From contig NC_015389.1 of assembly GCF_000195315.1 (NCBI RefSeq), forward strand, positions 1,426,001 through 1,490,000: a DNA stretch of 64,000 bases, written 5' to 3'. The position numbers and the translations under genes were made by a program. This document shows, in pieces, positions 45,979 through 53,737 of this stretch. The DNA comes from Coriobacterium glomerans PW2 (lineage in GTDB: Bacteria > Actinomycetota > Coriobacteriia > Coriobacteriales > Coriobacteriaceae). Position 1 is the stretch's first letter; every line of letters starts with the position of its first letter. The notes under the pieces are model-generated. The model did not search any database. It was not told the origin of the DNA and saw nothing but the letters and a program-made list of their open reading frames with translations.

Positions 45979-46905
45979 TCACGTCTGCTCGAGCAGCCGT
46001 TCGAGCCGGGTGATCCTATGATAGAGCGCCGACTTCGACAGCGGCGGGTCGGCGAGGTTCCCCAGATCTCGCAAAGAGAGATCCGGATGCGCCTCGCGCA
46101 GATCGCAGAAGACGCGCAGGGCGCGCGGCAGCGTGTCGCGCAGCCCCATCTCATCGACCCGCTCGATGAGACCGAGCTGATGCTGAGCGGCGCCGGCGCT
46201 TCTCGATTGGTTGGCGAGCTCGGCGTTGACGCGACGGTTCACCTCGTTTTTGACCGACTTCATCGCCCGCGCGTCCTCGATGGCGGCAACGCTGCGCCTG
46301 GCCCCGACGTCGAGCAGCAGCCGTCGGATGTCATCGGCGCTCTTGATGTAGACGGCGAGGGCGGAGCGGCGCCGGTTCACCCTTGGTCGGATGCCTTCGG
46401 TCCCTATGAGCTCGGCCAGCGCGCGGGCGTAGGCCTCGCCCTGAACGGCGATCTCGAGATGGAAGCCCCCGCGCGGATCCGCCACGAACCCGCCCGCGAT
46501 CAGCGCCCCGCGGATGTAGGCGATCCGGCAGCAGGGCCGGGAGACGACATGTCTGGGAATGCCGCGAACGAGACTCCCGGAGCGATCGAGAATGCCCAGC
46601 AGCACGAGAGCCTTCTCGAGGTCCGGCTGGTCTGGCAGGGTGATCAAGTAGTTCCTCACCTTGTGCAGAACTGACCGACGCACCGTGAACTCGGTTCTGA
46701 GCTTCAAGATCTTGTGGGTGAGCCCGATCATCGTGCGGGCGACCGCGCCGGTCTCGGTCGCCACCTGCAGGCGATAGCGGCCCGGACCCGCGTAGGTGAG
46801 CGTGCCGCACACGCGAGCGAGCGCGGCGAGCGTCGCGAGATCGCAGTAGCCGCACGCCGGCTCGCAGCGCGACAGCTCGTCTCTCACCTCCGCCGTGAAC
46901 GACAT
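45979..46905 (-). CDS. whiA: DNA-binding protein WhiA
   Basis: A 308-residue protein with an N-terminal LAGLIDADG-like fold (MSFTAEVRDELSRCEPACGYCDLATLAAL and CCRIAYIRGALIAGGFVADPRGGFHLEI, both in pieces) and a C-terminal helix-turn-helix (HPDLSLRDLGNLADPPLSKSALYHRITRL, residues about 275-303). It regulates cell division or sporulation genes in relatives. The ATG at 46905 lies inside the yvcK coding end, giving a 22-bp overlap and probable translational coupling. Confidence 0.95.
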   Translation of the reverse strand: MSFTAEVRDELSRCEPACGYCDLATLAALARVCGTLTYAGPGRYRLQVATETGAVARTMIGLTHKILKLRTEFTVRRSVLHKVRNYLITLPDQPDLEKALVLLGILDRSGSLVRGIPRHVVSRPCCRIAYIRGALIAGGFVADPRGGFHLEIAVQGEAYARALAELIGTEGIRPRVNRRRSALAVYIKSADDIRRLLLDVGARRSVAAIEDARAMKSVKNEVNRRVNAELANQSRSAGAAQHQLGLIERVDEMGLRDTLPRALRVFCDLREAHPDLSLRDLGNLADPPLSKSALYHRITRLERLLEQT

Positions 46906-47987
46906 CTGTTCATCACCTCGAGGATGCAGGCGCCCAGCGCCGAGGGGTCGTGGATCGAGCGGGACCGTGCGCAGGAGAAATCGCGCACCGCGACCCAGGG
47001 TACGCGGGCGCGCACGCGGCGCTCGGCATCGCCCGTGAGCGCGACATCCCGAAAGGGAAACGCGTCGTGTCGCGCCGGAACCGAAGTTCTCGAGGGTCCG
47101 CCATCGAGGTTGGCCGCGTCGCTCGGCGACGCGATCGGCTCGGCGAGGCGACCGACGAGGGCCCGGAAGGTTCGCGTGGCAGATCCCGCCGCATCTGCGG
47201 AGCGATGGAACACCGCGATGTCGATGGCACCGGCCATGCCGTGTCGCTCGAGCGCGGCCAAGCACTCATCTCCGTCCATTCCCCAAGTCTCTCCTTGCAT
47301 GTCGACCTTGGGGCAGATGAACGCCTTCATGGCCGGTGTGGCCCGCAGGGCGGTGGCGATGCCATCGACGAGCAGATTGGGGATGATCGAGGTGAACAGG
47401 GAACCGGGACCGAGCACGACGAGATCGGCCGCCATGATCGCCGCGACCGCCGGCGCGTGCGCGCGAGCCTTCGAATCGAGCCAGACCGTCTCGAGCGCGC
47501 ACGAGCCATGGGACAGCGCCGCCTGCCCGCGCACCACGCGGCCGTCCACCGTGCGACCGATGAGATGGACGTCGTCGGTCGTCGAGGGATGCACCCTCCC
47601 CACGCAGTCCAGCAGCTGCTCGCATGCGCAGACGGCTTCGGTGAACGTCGCGCCCTCCTCGCACAGAGCCGCGAGCACGAGATTGCCCAAAGCGTGGTTG
47701 TCAAGGTATCCGAAGCGGTGAGCGAAGGCCCGCGCAAGGGGGGCGCCGGGGTCTGAAGCCAGAGCGGAGAGGCACTTGCGCACGTCGCCGGGAGGAAGCA
47801 CGCCTGAGCGCTCGCGCAGGATTCCGGTCGAGCGGCCGTCATCGGCCATAGCGACGATCGCCTCGATGGCGCATGGCAGCGCGCGCAGGGCGCAGATGAG
47901 GTTGGGCTGGCCCGTCCCGCCGCCGATGGAGACGACCCTCAGGGGGCGCGCGGCGGGATCGGACGGCAGCGCGGCTCTCGAAGACAT
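46884..47987 (-). CDS. yvcK: YvcK/CofD-like gluconeogenesis factor
   Basis: A 367-residue protein of the YvcK family, which binds UDP-sugars and supports cell-wall metabolism in Firmicutes. Diagnostic segments are VVSIGGGTGQPNLI, MADDGRSTGILRE, LPPGDVRKCLSAL and VVLGPGSLFTSIIPNLLVDGI. The family motif often reads DDGGSSGRLR; here it is DDGRSTGILR. It is 13 bp downstream of rapZ. Confidence 0.94.
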   Translation of the reverse strand: MSSRAALPSDPAARPLRVVSIGGGTGQPNLICALRALPCAIEAIVAMADDGRSTGILRERSGVLPPGDVRKCLSALASDPGAPLARAFAHRFGYLDNHALGNLVLAALCEEGATFTEAVCACEQLLDCVGRVHPSTTDDVHLIGRTVDGRVVRGQAALSHGSCALETVWLDSKARAHAPAVAAIMAADLVVLGPGSLFTSIIPNLLVDGIATALRATPAMKAFICPKVDMQGETWGMDGDECLAALERHGMAGAIDIAVFHRSADAAGSATRTFRALVGRLAEPIASPSDAANLDGGPSRTSVPARHDAFPFRDVALTGDAERRVRARVPWVAVRDFSCARSRSIHDPSALGACILEVMNRCRSRRR

Positions 47988-48000
47988 GACGATCCCTCCT

Positions 48001-48921
48001 TCAGCCCGCCACCGGCGCCCGCGGGAGGTCGCGGTGAGAGATGGAGACGCGGTACTGCTGGCGCTCGAGGTAGCGCGCCGTCGCCTCGGCGATCGCGACG
48101 CTTCGGTGCTGGCCGCCGGTGCAGCCGATCGCGATGGACAGCTGCGGCTTGCCCTCGGCTATGTAGCCGGGCATGACGGCATCGAGCAGCTGGTACCACG
48201 CTTTCAGGAAGTCCACGGTCTTGGGATGTTCCAGAACATAGGAGGCGACCTTCTCGTCGAGCCCGGTCATGGCGCGCATCGTGGGGTCATAGAAGGGATT
48301 GGGTAAGAAGCGCACGTCGATCATGATGTCGGCCTCGACGGGCATACCGTGCTTGAATCCGAATGAGAAGACCTGCACCTCCATGAGCTGCTGGTCCGTG
48401 AGCTCGGAGAAGGCCTGACGCAGCTTCGTGCGCAGCGCCTGGGTGCGCAGCCGGCTCGTGTCGATGATCATGTCCGCCTTGTCGCGGATGCTCGCGAGCT
48501 GGGTGCGCTCCCGCTGGATCGCATCGGCCGTGGTCTCGCCGCGCGTGGCGAGCGGATGCCGACGGCGATTCTCGCTGTAGCGGCGGATAAGGACCTCGTC
48601 GCTCGCCTCGAGAAAAACCACCTGGCAGCTCATTTCGTGATGCTCGAGCGTATCGATGACGTCGAGCAGCTCATCGAAGAGACCCTGGCTGCGCAGATCG
48701 CAGGTGACGGCGAGATGACGGCCGATACCGGCGTTGATGCCGACGAGCTCGGCGAGCTGCCGAACAAGGCGCGGCGGCAGGTTGTCGATGCAGAAGTAGC
48801 CCATGTCCTCGAAGACGTGCATGGCCTGCGTGCGGCCCGATCCGGCCATGCCGGTGATGATGACGATATCGGGGACGCGGTCGACCGCCTCGGCGGTCCG
48901 TGCGGCTTCCTGCTGTGTCAC
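48001..48921 (-). CDS. rapZ: RNase adapter/nucleotide-binding protein RapZ
   Basis: A 306-residue P-loop protein. Walker A reads ITGMAGSGRTQAM, followed by FEDMGYFCIDNLPPRL; the C-terminal domain has FLPNPFYDPTMRAMTGLD and IGCTGGQHRSVAIAE. The GTG at 48921 follows GAGAGGAG at 8 bases and is preferred over the ATG at 48957. It is the first gene of rapZ-yvcK-whiA. Confidence 0.93.
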   Translation of the reverse strand: MTQQEAARTAEAVDRVPDIVIITGMAGSGRTQAMHVFEDMGYFCIDNLPPRLVRQLAELVGINAGIGRHLAVTCDLRSQGLFDELLDVIDTLEHHEMSCQVVFLEASDEVLIRRYSENRRRHPLATRGETTADAIQRERTQLASIRDKADMIIDTSRLRTQALRTKLRQAFSELTDQQLMEVQVFSFGFKHGMPVEADIMIDVRFLPNPFYDPTMRAMTGLDEKVASYVLEHPKTVDFLKAWYQLLDAVMPGYIAEGKPQLSIAIGCTGGQHRSVAIAEATARYLERQQYRVSISHRDLPRAPVAG

Positions 48922-49270
48922 GCTCGCTCCTCTCCGCTGCGCCTGATCACACACCATGGTATACGATTTCGCGCACCGAAGACGCGGCCTGCTGCCGCTC
49001 ATTCATATTCTACGTGCAAAAACAACTCGGCTGATCCTGAGCCCCCACGGCGGCGACGGAGGCGCTCACACGAGTCGACCACAGGGTGTCGCGAGGTTTC
49101 GATCTGGTTCCGTCCGCTCCGAAGCACCTCCCTGGATGGATCGTGATGGGTGCAGGCTATCATGGCTCCCGTTTGGACCCCAGGGAAGGCTCATTGATTT
49201 GCCAAAGGGAGAGTCTAGCCGGCGCGGAATCTCAACCATTGACAAAGCGTGCGCCAAGGATTGACTCCCG
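48922..49270. other. Interval upstream of rapZ
   Basis: About 350 bp without a supported gene. It separates the conserved rapZ block from the glycosyltransferase pair and probably contains the rapZ promoter; no clear -35/-10 pair was found. Confidence 0.4.
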
Positions 49271-50263
49271 TCACTCGGCTTGAGACGATTCGCTGTCAGC
49301 GATATCGTCTTCTTCCTCAGTTCCGGACTCCTTGACGATGTAAAGAGGACGGTTTTTGGTCTCGAGATAGGTCTTGGCGAGATACTGTCCCATGATTCCC
49401 AGGCAGAGTAGTTGGAGACCCCCCAAAAGGGTGACGATACATGCCAGCGAGGGCCAGCCGGCTACAGGTTCCCCCCAAAGAAATGTCTTCACCACGATGA
49501 AGAGGGCGCCGAAGATAGCTGCGAAGCACAGAATAATGCCTGCGATTGAAGATATGAACAGCGGCGCGGTGGAAAAAGCCATTATTCCATCGATGGAGTA
49601 CAGCACCAGGGAGATAAAGCTCCATTTTGTCTCCCCGGCGACACGGCGCGCGTTAACGTAGGGAATCCATCTCGTTTTGAACCCAACCCATCCGAAGATT
49701 CCCTTAGAGAACCGGTTGCGCTCCCTCAGCGAGAGGACAGCGTCCACCATGGATCGCCTCATGAGACGAAAGTCTCGGGCACCGTCCACCACATCCGTGT
49801 TTGAGATCCTATTGAAGATCCGATAGAAGCTCCGTGCGAACAGAGAGCGAATGGTTGGCTCGCCATCTCGATTCGCTCTGCGGGCAGCCACGTTGTCAAA
49901 TTCATTGTCTTGCAACATCGAGTACATGTCGAAGAGAAGCGAAGGGGGGTCTTGCAGATCCGCATCGATAGTCGCCACAAAGTCGCCGGAGGATCGCTCA
50001 AGCCCGGCGAAGATAGCCGCCTCCTTCCCAAAGTTGCGAGAGAAGGACAGCCAGCGAACTCGAGAGATGCCGGAAAGGCGCGCCGCGTTCATCTTGATCG
50101 ATGACAACGTAGCGTCTTGAGAGCCGTCATCTACGAAGATCAGTTCAAAAGAGACTCCGAACTCGTCGCGCATGCTACGTATGACCCGTTCCAGCTCGGT
50201 GACAAAAATCGGGAGGCTCTCGACCTCGTTATAGCATGGGACGACAACGGAAATCATATGCAT
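49271..50263 (-). CDS. Family 2 glycosyltransferase, GtrB/DPM1-like (polyprenyl-phosphate glycosyltransferase)
   Basis: A 330-residue enzyme that probably transfers a sugar from a nucleotide donor to undecaprenyl phosphate. The GT-A fold is clear: ISVVVPCYNEVESLPIFV, FVDDGSQDATL, FSRNFGKEAAIFAGLE, and the metal-binding DADLQDPPSLL. Two C-terminal helices lie at about residues 230-255 and 265-295. The acidic tail ends SGTEEEDDIADSESSQAE. The ATG at 50263 follows AGGAGGG. It is 48 bp downstream of the polytopic GT-C gene and would supply its lipid-linked sugar. Confidence 0.9.
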   Translation of the reverse strand: MHMISVVVPCYNEVESLPIFVTELERVIRSMRDEFGVSFELIFVDDGSQDATLSSIKMNAARLSGISRVRWLSFSRNFGKEAAIFAGLERSSGDFVATIDADLQDPPSLLFDMYSMLQDNEFDNVAARRANRDGEPTIRSLFARSFYRIFNRISNTDVVDGARDFRLMRRSMVDAVLSLRERNRFSKGIFGWVGFKTRWIPYVNARRVAGETKWSFISLVLYSIDGIMAFSTAPLFISSIAGIILCFAAIFGALFIVVKTFLWGEPVAGWPSLACIVTLLGGLQLLCLGIMGQYLAKTYLETKNRPLYIVKESGTEEEDDIADSESSQAE

Positions 50264-50310
50264 GACGTGCCCTCCTGAGCATTGGTGATAAAAACGCAAA
50301 TTTTGGTCGC

Positions 50311-51951
50311 TCAACATTCCTCGACCTCGGAAACGATGTACCAGACCTGCTCATAGGGCCTAAACAGCGCCTTGTCGGAGCGAATGATGAACCTGTTGTC
50401 AAACGACTTATTGAGATCAATGTGGGTCTGTCGTATGACGCTCCGGTGAGAAACTTCGCTTTCAATTCCTGCATAACGCGAAATCACGTTGAAACGCTCT
50501 CCCCGCATATGCATTCCCCAGTTGCCAGCTTGATAGAAATTTATCCCCGGGCTGTACGCCTCGTATGCCAGTTGTTGAGACCATCTGTCGACGAAATTGA
50601 TCCTCCGCTCGGGTGCAGTTATTGCGAGTAGGCCCATACAAGATGCATCCTGCGTCCATACGGAGTGAATGGCGGTCCCCTGCTCGCGAAGCTCCTGCAC
50701 GGGTTCGATATTCTGTGGCGAGTACAGAGTCTCGATGAGTTTGAACTTTCCCGTTATAGACAGAACCAGCAAAACTCCTATGATTCCGACCGGAGCAAAC
50801 GGTTTTGCTGCCAACGCCACAAGGCGGGCATGGTAAAACATTCCTATGCTAGAACCACGTCCCGCAGCAGGTCGGTTGCGGACCTTCGGCTTAACTCGAC
50901 TATCATCTGACGAGCCGAATAACGCCTGAGCGCACGAGAGCAGCAGCGGCCCGATTGCGACATACAGATATCGGTATTGAAAGATTGGTTTGCCGATCGC
51001 CGACAATACCAAAGTTGATACCATCAGACTGGCGAAGAGCTGGAGCCCTCCTCTGCACCTCCGATCGCGTCGATAGGCGAAAACAGCGGCAAGGACACAT
51101 AGCATTGCCAACGATATAGCGAATGGGTCGGGCTTCGAATATATCGATCCGATGGCAACGCCACAAGGAAGTCCGAACGCTGAGGCAACCGCATCGGCAA
51201 CCCACGGGTCAATAAAAGGGAAGAGAACGGCCTGCACAAGCGCATCGGGATAGCGAACCGTAATCCAAAAACCCGATTCGACTTTCACAATCTGCCGGAG
51301 GAAGATGATCAGCCATGGCAGGTAACACAAAACTTGCAACACTGCACCGACAACAAGACCAGCGCGTACAGATCGATCAGCATGAGTCCGTGTAATACCC
51401 GCATATAACGCGACAACAATGAACAGCGCGCAGATCGTGCCGAAATAGTGCAGATACGCCGATGCGAGACTCGCAGCATGAAATGTGACCCACCAGCTCA
51501 GTGGGATACGCGCGCTTTGGGCGTCACGGCAGCAGACGCGATAGATCCTTGCGGCAAAGATAAAGCACAGGGTCACGGCAAAGGCGCACCAGGAGTACAT
51601 GCGGATCTCTACAGACATGTGAGAAACGTAGGGCGTGAACAAGGCAAGAAATGAGAACATCGCACCGACGCGCTGTCCGTAATCGCGTCGTACGCAGCCG
51701 AATCCTAGTAGTCCCAGCGAAATCGATCCCGCCACCGAGAACAGCCGGCACGCCAAGATTCCGCCACCTGACACCTGACGGAGAATCCAGAGTGCGATGT
51801 AGTAGAGAACCGGATGAACATCAGCCGAGCCGATGCGAATAATATCCGAGATCGAGTGGTTGGAGATCGCAAGGCTGTAGCTCTCGTCAAACCAAATGTT
51901 ACCGTGAAACGCACCCGCCAGAAGATAGGCGCTCCCAAGGGCAATCACCAT
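50311..51951 (-). CDS. Polytopic GT-C glycosyltransferase (ArnT/PMT-like), probably phase-variable
   Basis: The visible frame gives 546 residues with about ten membrane helices and the GT-C catalytic loop FHGNIWFDESYSLAIS right after helix 1. It probably moves a lipid-linked sugar onto a surface polymer outside the membrane. The annotatable ATG at 51951 has no ribosome site and lies inside helix 1. In-frame codons upstream (RRTRIESLVIFHL) complete that helix with a positive-inside tail, but they run into a G10 tract and no in-frame start exists. A frame one base off carries the promoter-proximal start at 52103, so the full gene is 50311-52103 when the tract has 8 or 11 G. As assembled the gene is OFF. 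Confidence 0.85.
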   Translation of the reverse strand: MVIALGSAYLLAGAFHGNIWFDESYSLAISNHSISDIIRIGSADVHPVLYYIALWILRQVSGGGILACRLFSVAGSISLGLLGFGCVRRDYGQRVGAMFSFLALFTPYVSHMSVEIRMYSWCAFAVTLCFIFAARIYRVCCRDAQSARIPLSWWVTFHAASLASAYLHYFGTICALFIVVALYAGITRTHADRSVRAGLVVGAVLQVLCYLPWLIIFLRQIVKVESGFWITVRYPDALVQAVLFPFIDPWVADAVASAFGLPCGVAIGSIYSKPDPFAISLAMLCVLAAVFAYRRDRRCRGGLQLFASLMVSTLVLSAIGKPIFQYRYLYVAIGPLLLSCAQALFGSSDDSRVKPKVRNRPAAGRGSSIGMFYHARLVALAAKPFAPVGIIGVLLVLSITGKFKLIETLYSPQNIEPVQELREQGTAIHSVWTQDASCMGLLAITAPERRINFVDRWSQQLAYEAYSPGINFYQAGNWGMHMRGERFNVISRYAGIESEVSHRSVIRQTHIDLNKSFDNRFIIRSDKALFRPYEQVWYIVSEVEEC

Positions 51952-51974
51952 GAGATGGAATATTACAAGAGACT

Positions 51975-52103
51975 CTATCCGAGTACGACGCCCCCCCCCC
52001 GATTCAAAACATCAATGATCTCAGTCGATAGGCAAGGGATCTCTGCTTTCGGTTGATTCAAAATCCTCATTCCGCTGTGGTCAAACAGGCAACTATCGAT
52101 CAT
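51975..52103 (-). CDS. 5' coding part of the phase-variable GT-C gene (OFF-frame leader, 42 residues)
   Basis: From the ATG at 52103 the frame reads MIDSCLFDHSGMRILNQPKA and on through EIPCLSTEIIDVLNRGG into the G10 tract, then VVLG-stop at 51975. A second in-frame ATG is at 52070. The ATG at 52103 is about 20 bp downstream of a TATAAT box. If one G is added, or two removed, this frame joins the GT-C frame without a break. Ribosome sites at both ATGs are weak. Confidence 0.6.
   Translation of the reverse strand: MIDSCLFDHSGMRILNQPKAEIPCLSTEIIDVLNRGGGVVLG
51991..52000. repeat. Homopolymer tract C10 (G10 on the coding strand)
   Basis: Ten consecutive C residues on the plus strand, flanked by G on both sides. 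It is by far the longest homopolymer noticed in the window and lies within the 5' coding part of a surface glycosyltransferase gene, the classic position of a slipped-strand phase switch. Confidence 0.9.
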
Positions 52104-52121
52104 TTCTGAAGGCGATATCGA

Positions 52122-52127
52122 TTATAC
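52122..52127 (-). promoter_or_regulatory. Putative -10 box of the GT-C/GtrB-like operon
   Basis: A TATAAT on the minus strand lies about 20 bp upstream of the ATG at 52103. No good -35 is visible at 17 bp. It supports a real start upstream of the G tract. Confidence 0.5.
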
Positions 52128-52203
52128 AACGGACCGGAAGATTGAGGGAGATGCCCGCATCACGGCCGTACGCTCCTCCGCCGCCAGCGAGAGTCGTATA
52201 TCT

Positions 52204-52270
52204 GCGCGATTTTTGTATACAAAACTAATGAATAACCCCCTGCATCCAGTCAAAAACCGCGCTTTTGTGG
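52204..52270. repeat. Palindromic intergenic element, copy B
   Basis: The left arm GCGCGATTTTTGTA and right arm AGTCAAAAACCGCGC frame a core AATAACCCCCTG. The outer right flank is TTTTGTGG. The core and right arm match copy C (reverse strand) and copy D closely. It lies just downstream of the nuclease-like gene and upstream of the GT-C promoter. Confidence 0.8.
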
Positions 52271-52280
52271 AAGCATCGCT

Positions 52281-52402
52281 CGCGCGGCATCACTGCGTCG
52301 CCGCCCTACCGTCCCGCACAGGATACGGCGTCGCCGCTTGATTGTCCCGCGCGGCATCACTGAGTCGCCGCCCTACCGTCCCGCGCGGTATCACAGTGCG
52401 CC
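52281..52402. repeat. 33-34 bp tandem repeat beside element B
   Basis: Units start at 52281, 52315 (diverged), 52348 and 52382 (partial). The first and third share CGCGCGGCATCACTG followed by GTCGCCGCCCTACCGTCC with one change. The stop codon and last residues of the gene at 52357 lie inside the repeat. Confidence 0.85.
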
Positions 52403-53373
52403 AGCCCGCCCACAGGGTTGCGGAGAATGCCGTAAGCCGCGAGGAGCCGAGCTAGACCGGCACGGTCCTGAGCCTGCCTGAAGCTGAAACGGACGATGCG
52501 CAAGCCGTGCGCAGTGAGCAGCGCCTCGCGCTGCCGCTCTTGCTCCATCGCTTCGGCAGACGTGCGCCCGCCCAGCAGCGCGGGATCCCACCGCTTCGCA
52601 CGGCCGTCGAGCTCGCCTGCCACGAGTGCACCGTCAACGCTGCGCCACAGGTAGTCCACGCGAAACTTTCGATCGGCGCGAAGCGGATCGGCGAACTCCG
52701 TCTGCAGGTCGATCGGCGGAAATCCGATCTCGATCATCACGGCGCGGGCACGCGACTCCCCACCGTTCTCGCTGCGTCCGTCCGCGAGTTGCAAAGTATT
52801 GCGCGCCTGATCGATGCCCCGTCTGCCAGAACCGCGGTCCTTGAGATAACGCTCCAGGCAAGCCTTTGTGGTCAGCCCCGCATGCAGTGCGGAATCGACG
52901 ATCGCGAGTCCGAGCTCCGTGGATGTCGCGCAGAGACACTTGAGGACCGTCTCGTCGATCCCGGTCACGCGAATCCCATCGACGCGCTCCAGCTCTTCGA
53001 CCGAAAGCCGATGTCTGACGAGCAGTCCGGGCGACCTTGTCCGATAGCTGCCGTGAGAAGCGACATGCGTTGCTCCCAGCAGCTCGAAGGGCACTTCGAG
53101 ACCGAAAACGACGGCTGCCGAGAACATGCAGAACACCCAAGACGGATGAAGGCTCGCTTGGGCGCGAATACGGTGCATCGCGCGCTCGTCCTCACCGAGG
53201 GTCTTCCAATAGGAGATCTCGGCGAACACTCCCGGCTCCGCCTCCACCACCTCATGCGATCTCACACGCCTGCGAAGAGCGCGGCGCTCGTTGCCGCTGC
53301 GAATCGCCAGACAACGCTTTGCCCGATGCGCCTCCCGCAGCAATTCGTTGATCCGCATGTCAATTGCTTTCAT
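52357..53373 (-). CDS. Protein of unknown function with a C-terminal PD-(D/E)XK-like nuclease motif
   Basis: A 338-residue protein. The N-terminal 180 residues (winged-helix-like, with VVEAEPGVFAEISYWKTL) recall the proteins placed near AbiEi-type antitoxins. The C-terminal part has FRVDYLWRSVDGALVAGELDGRAK followed by QREALLTAHGLRIVRFSF, which fits a very-short-patch-repair/DUF559-type nuclease fold (D...E-x-D...K). No catalytic role is proven. The ATG at 53373 follows GAGGA. The last residues are written by the tandem repeat at 52281-52402, so the C-terminus seems to have been replaced. Confidence 0.6.
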   Translation of the reverse strand: MKAIDMRINELLREAHRAKRCLAIRSGNERRALRRRVRSHEVVEAEPGVFAEISYWKTLGEDERAMHRIRAQASLHPSWVFCMFSAAVVFGLEVPFELLGATHVASHGSYRTRSPGLLVRHRLSVEELERVDGIRVTGIDETVLKCLCATSTELGLAIVDSALHAGLTTKACLERYLKDRGSGRRGIDQARNTLQLADGRSENGGESRARAVMIEIGFPPIDLQTEFADPLRADRKFRVDYLWRSVDGALVAGELDGRAKRWDPALLGGRTSAEAMEQERQREALLTAHGLRIVRFSFRQAQDRAGLARLLAAYGILRNPVGGLAHCDTARDGRAATQ

Positions 53374-53664
53374 CACGATCCTCCTCAGAATGACCTGACA
53401 CCGCCCTAAGCTATCAGACGTGTCTTTCCGATATCGGTCATCTATCTTGCAGAAATGCAGCAGGAGGTTACACGGGTCCAACAGGGAATGCGCACACCGC
53501 GGCATGCCAGTCACCCAGGCGCCGGCAGGGGCGCCTCAGACCGACTGACAGTGCCGATCGCAGCGCCGTCTTCATGTCGTTGACGCGTCAGCCGATTGCG
53601 GATCAGATTGATGGCGCTAGGTTGGTTTCCCTGCTTTCAATGACGACTCGGCGGCCGTGCCATT
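53374..53664. other. Interval upstream of the nuclease-like gene
   Basis: About 290 bp between this gene's start codon and element C at the uvrC end. No gene or clear promoter pair was recognised. Confidence 0.35.
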
Positions 53665-53737
53665 CACAGATGCGCGGGTTTTGACTTGATTCAGGGGGTT
53701 ATTCAATAGTTTTATGTACAAAAGGCGCGCTTTTGTG
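53665..53737. repeat. Palindromic intergenic element, copy C, overlapping the uvrC end
   Basis: In inverse orientation to copies B and D, it has arms near 53665-53685 (GCGCGGGTTTTGACTTGATT) and 53716-53737 (TACAAAAGGCGCGCTTTTGT) and a CAGGGGGTTATT core. The uvrC stop codon at 53699-53701 and its last dozen codons lie inside the element. Confidence 0.8.

Noticed and set aside
52281-52402. CRISPR array in the 33-34 bp repeats
   Set aside because: Units are head-to-tail without unique spacers, and only about three and a half copies exist.
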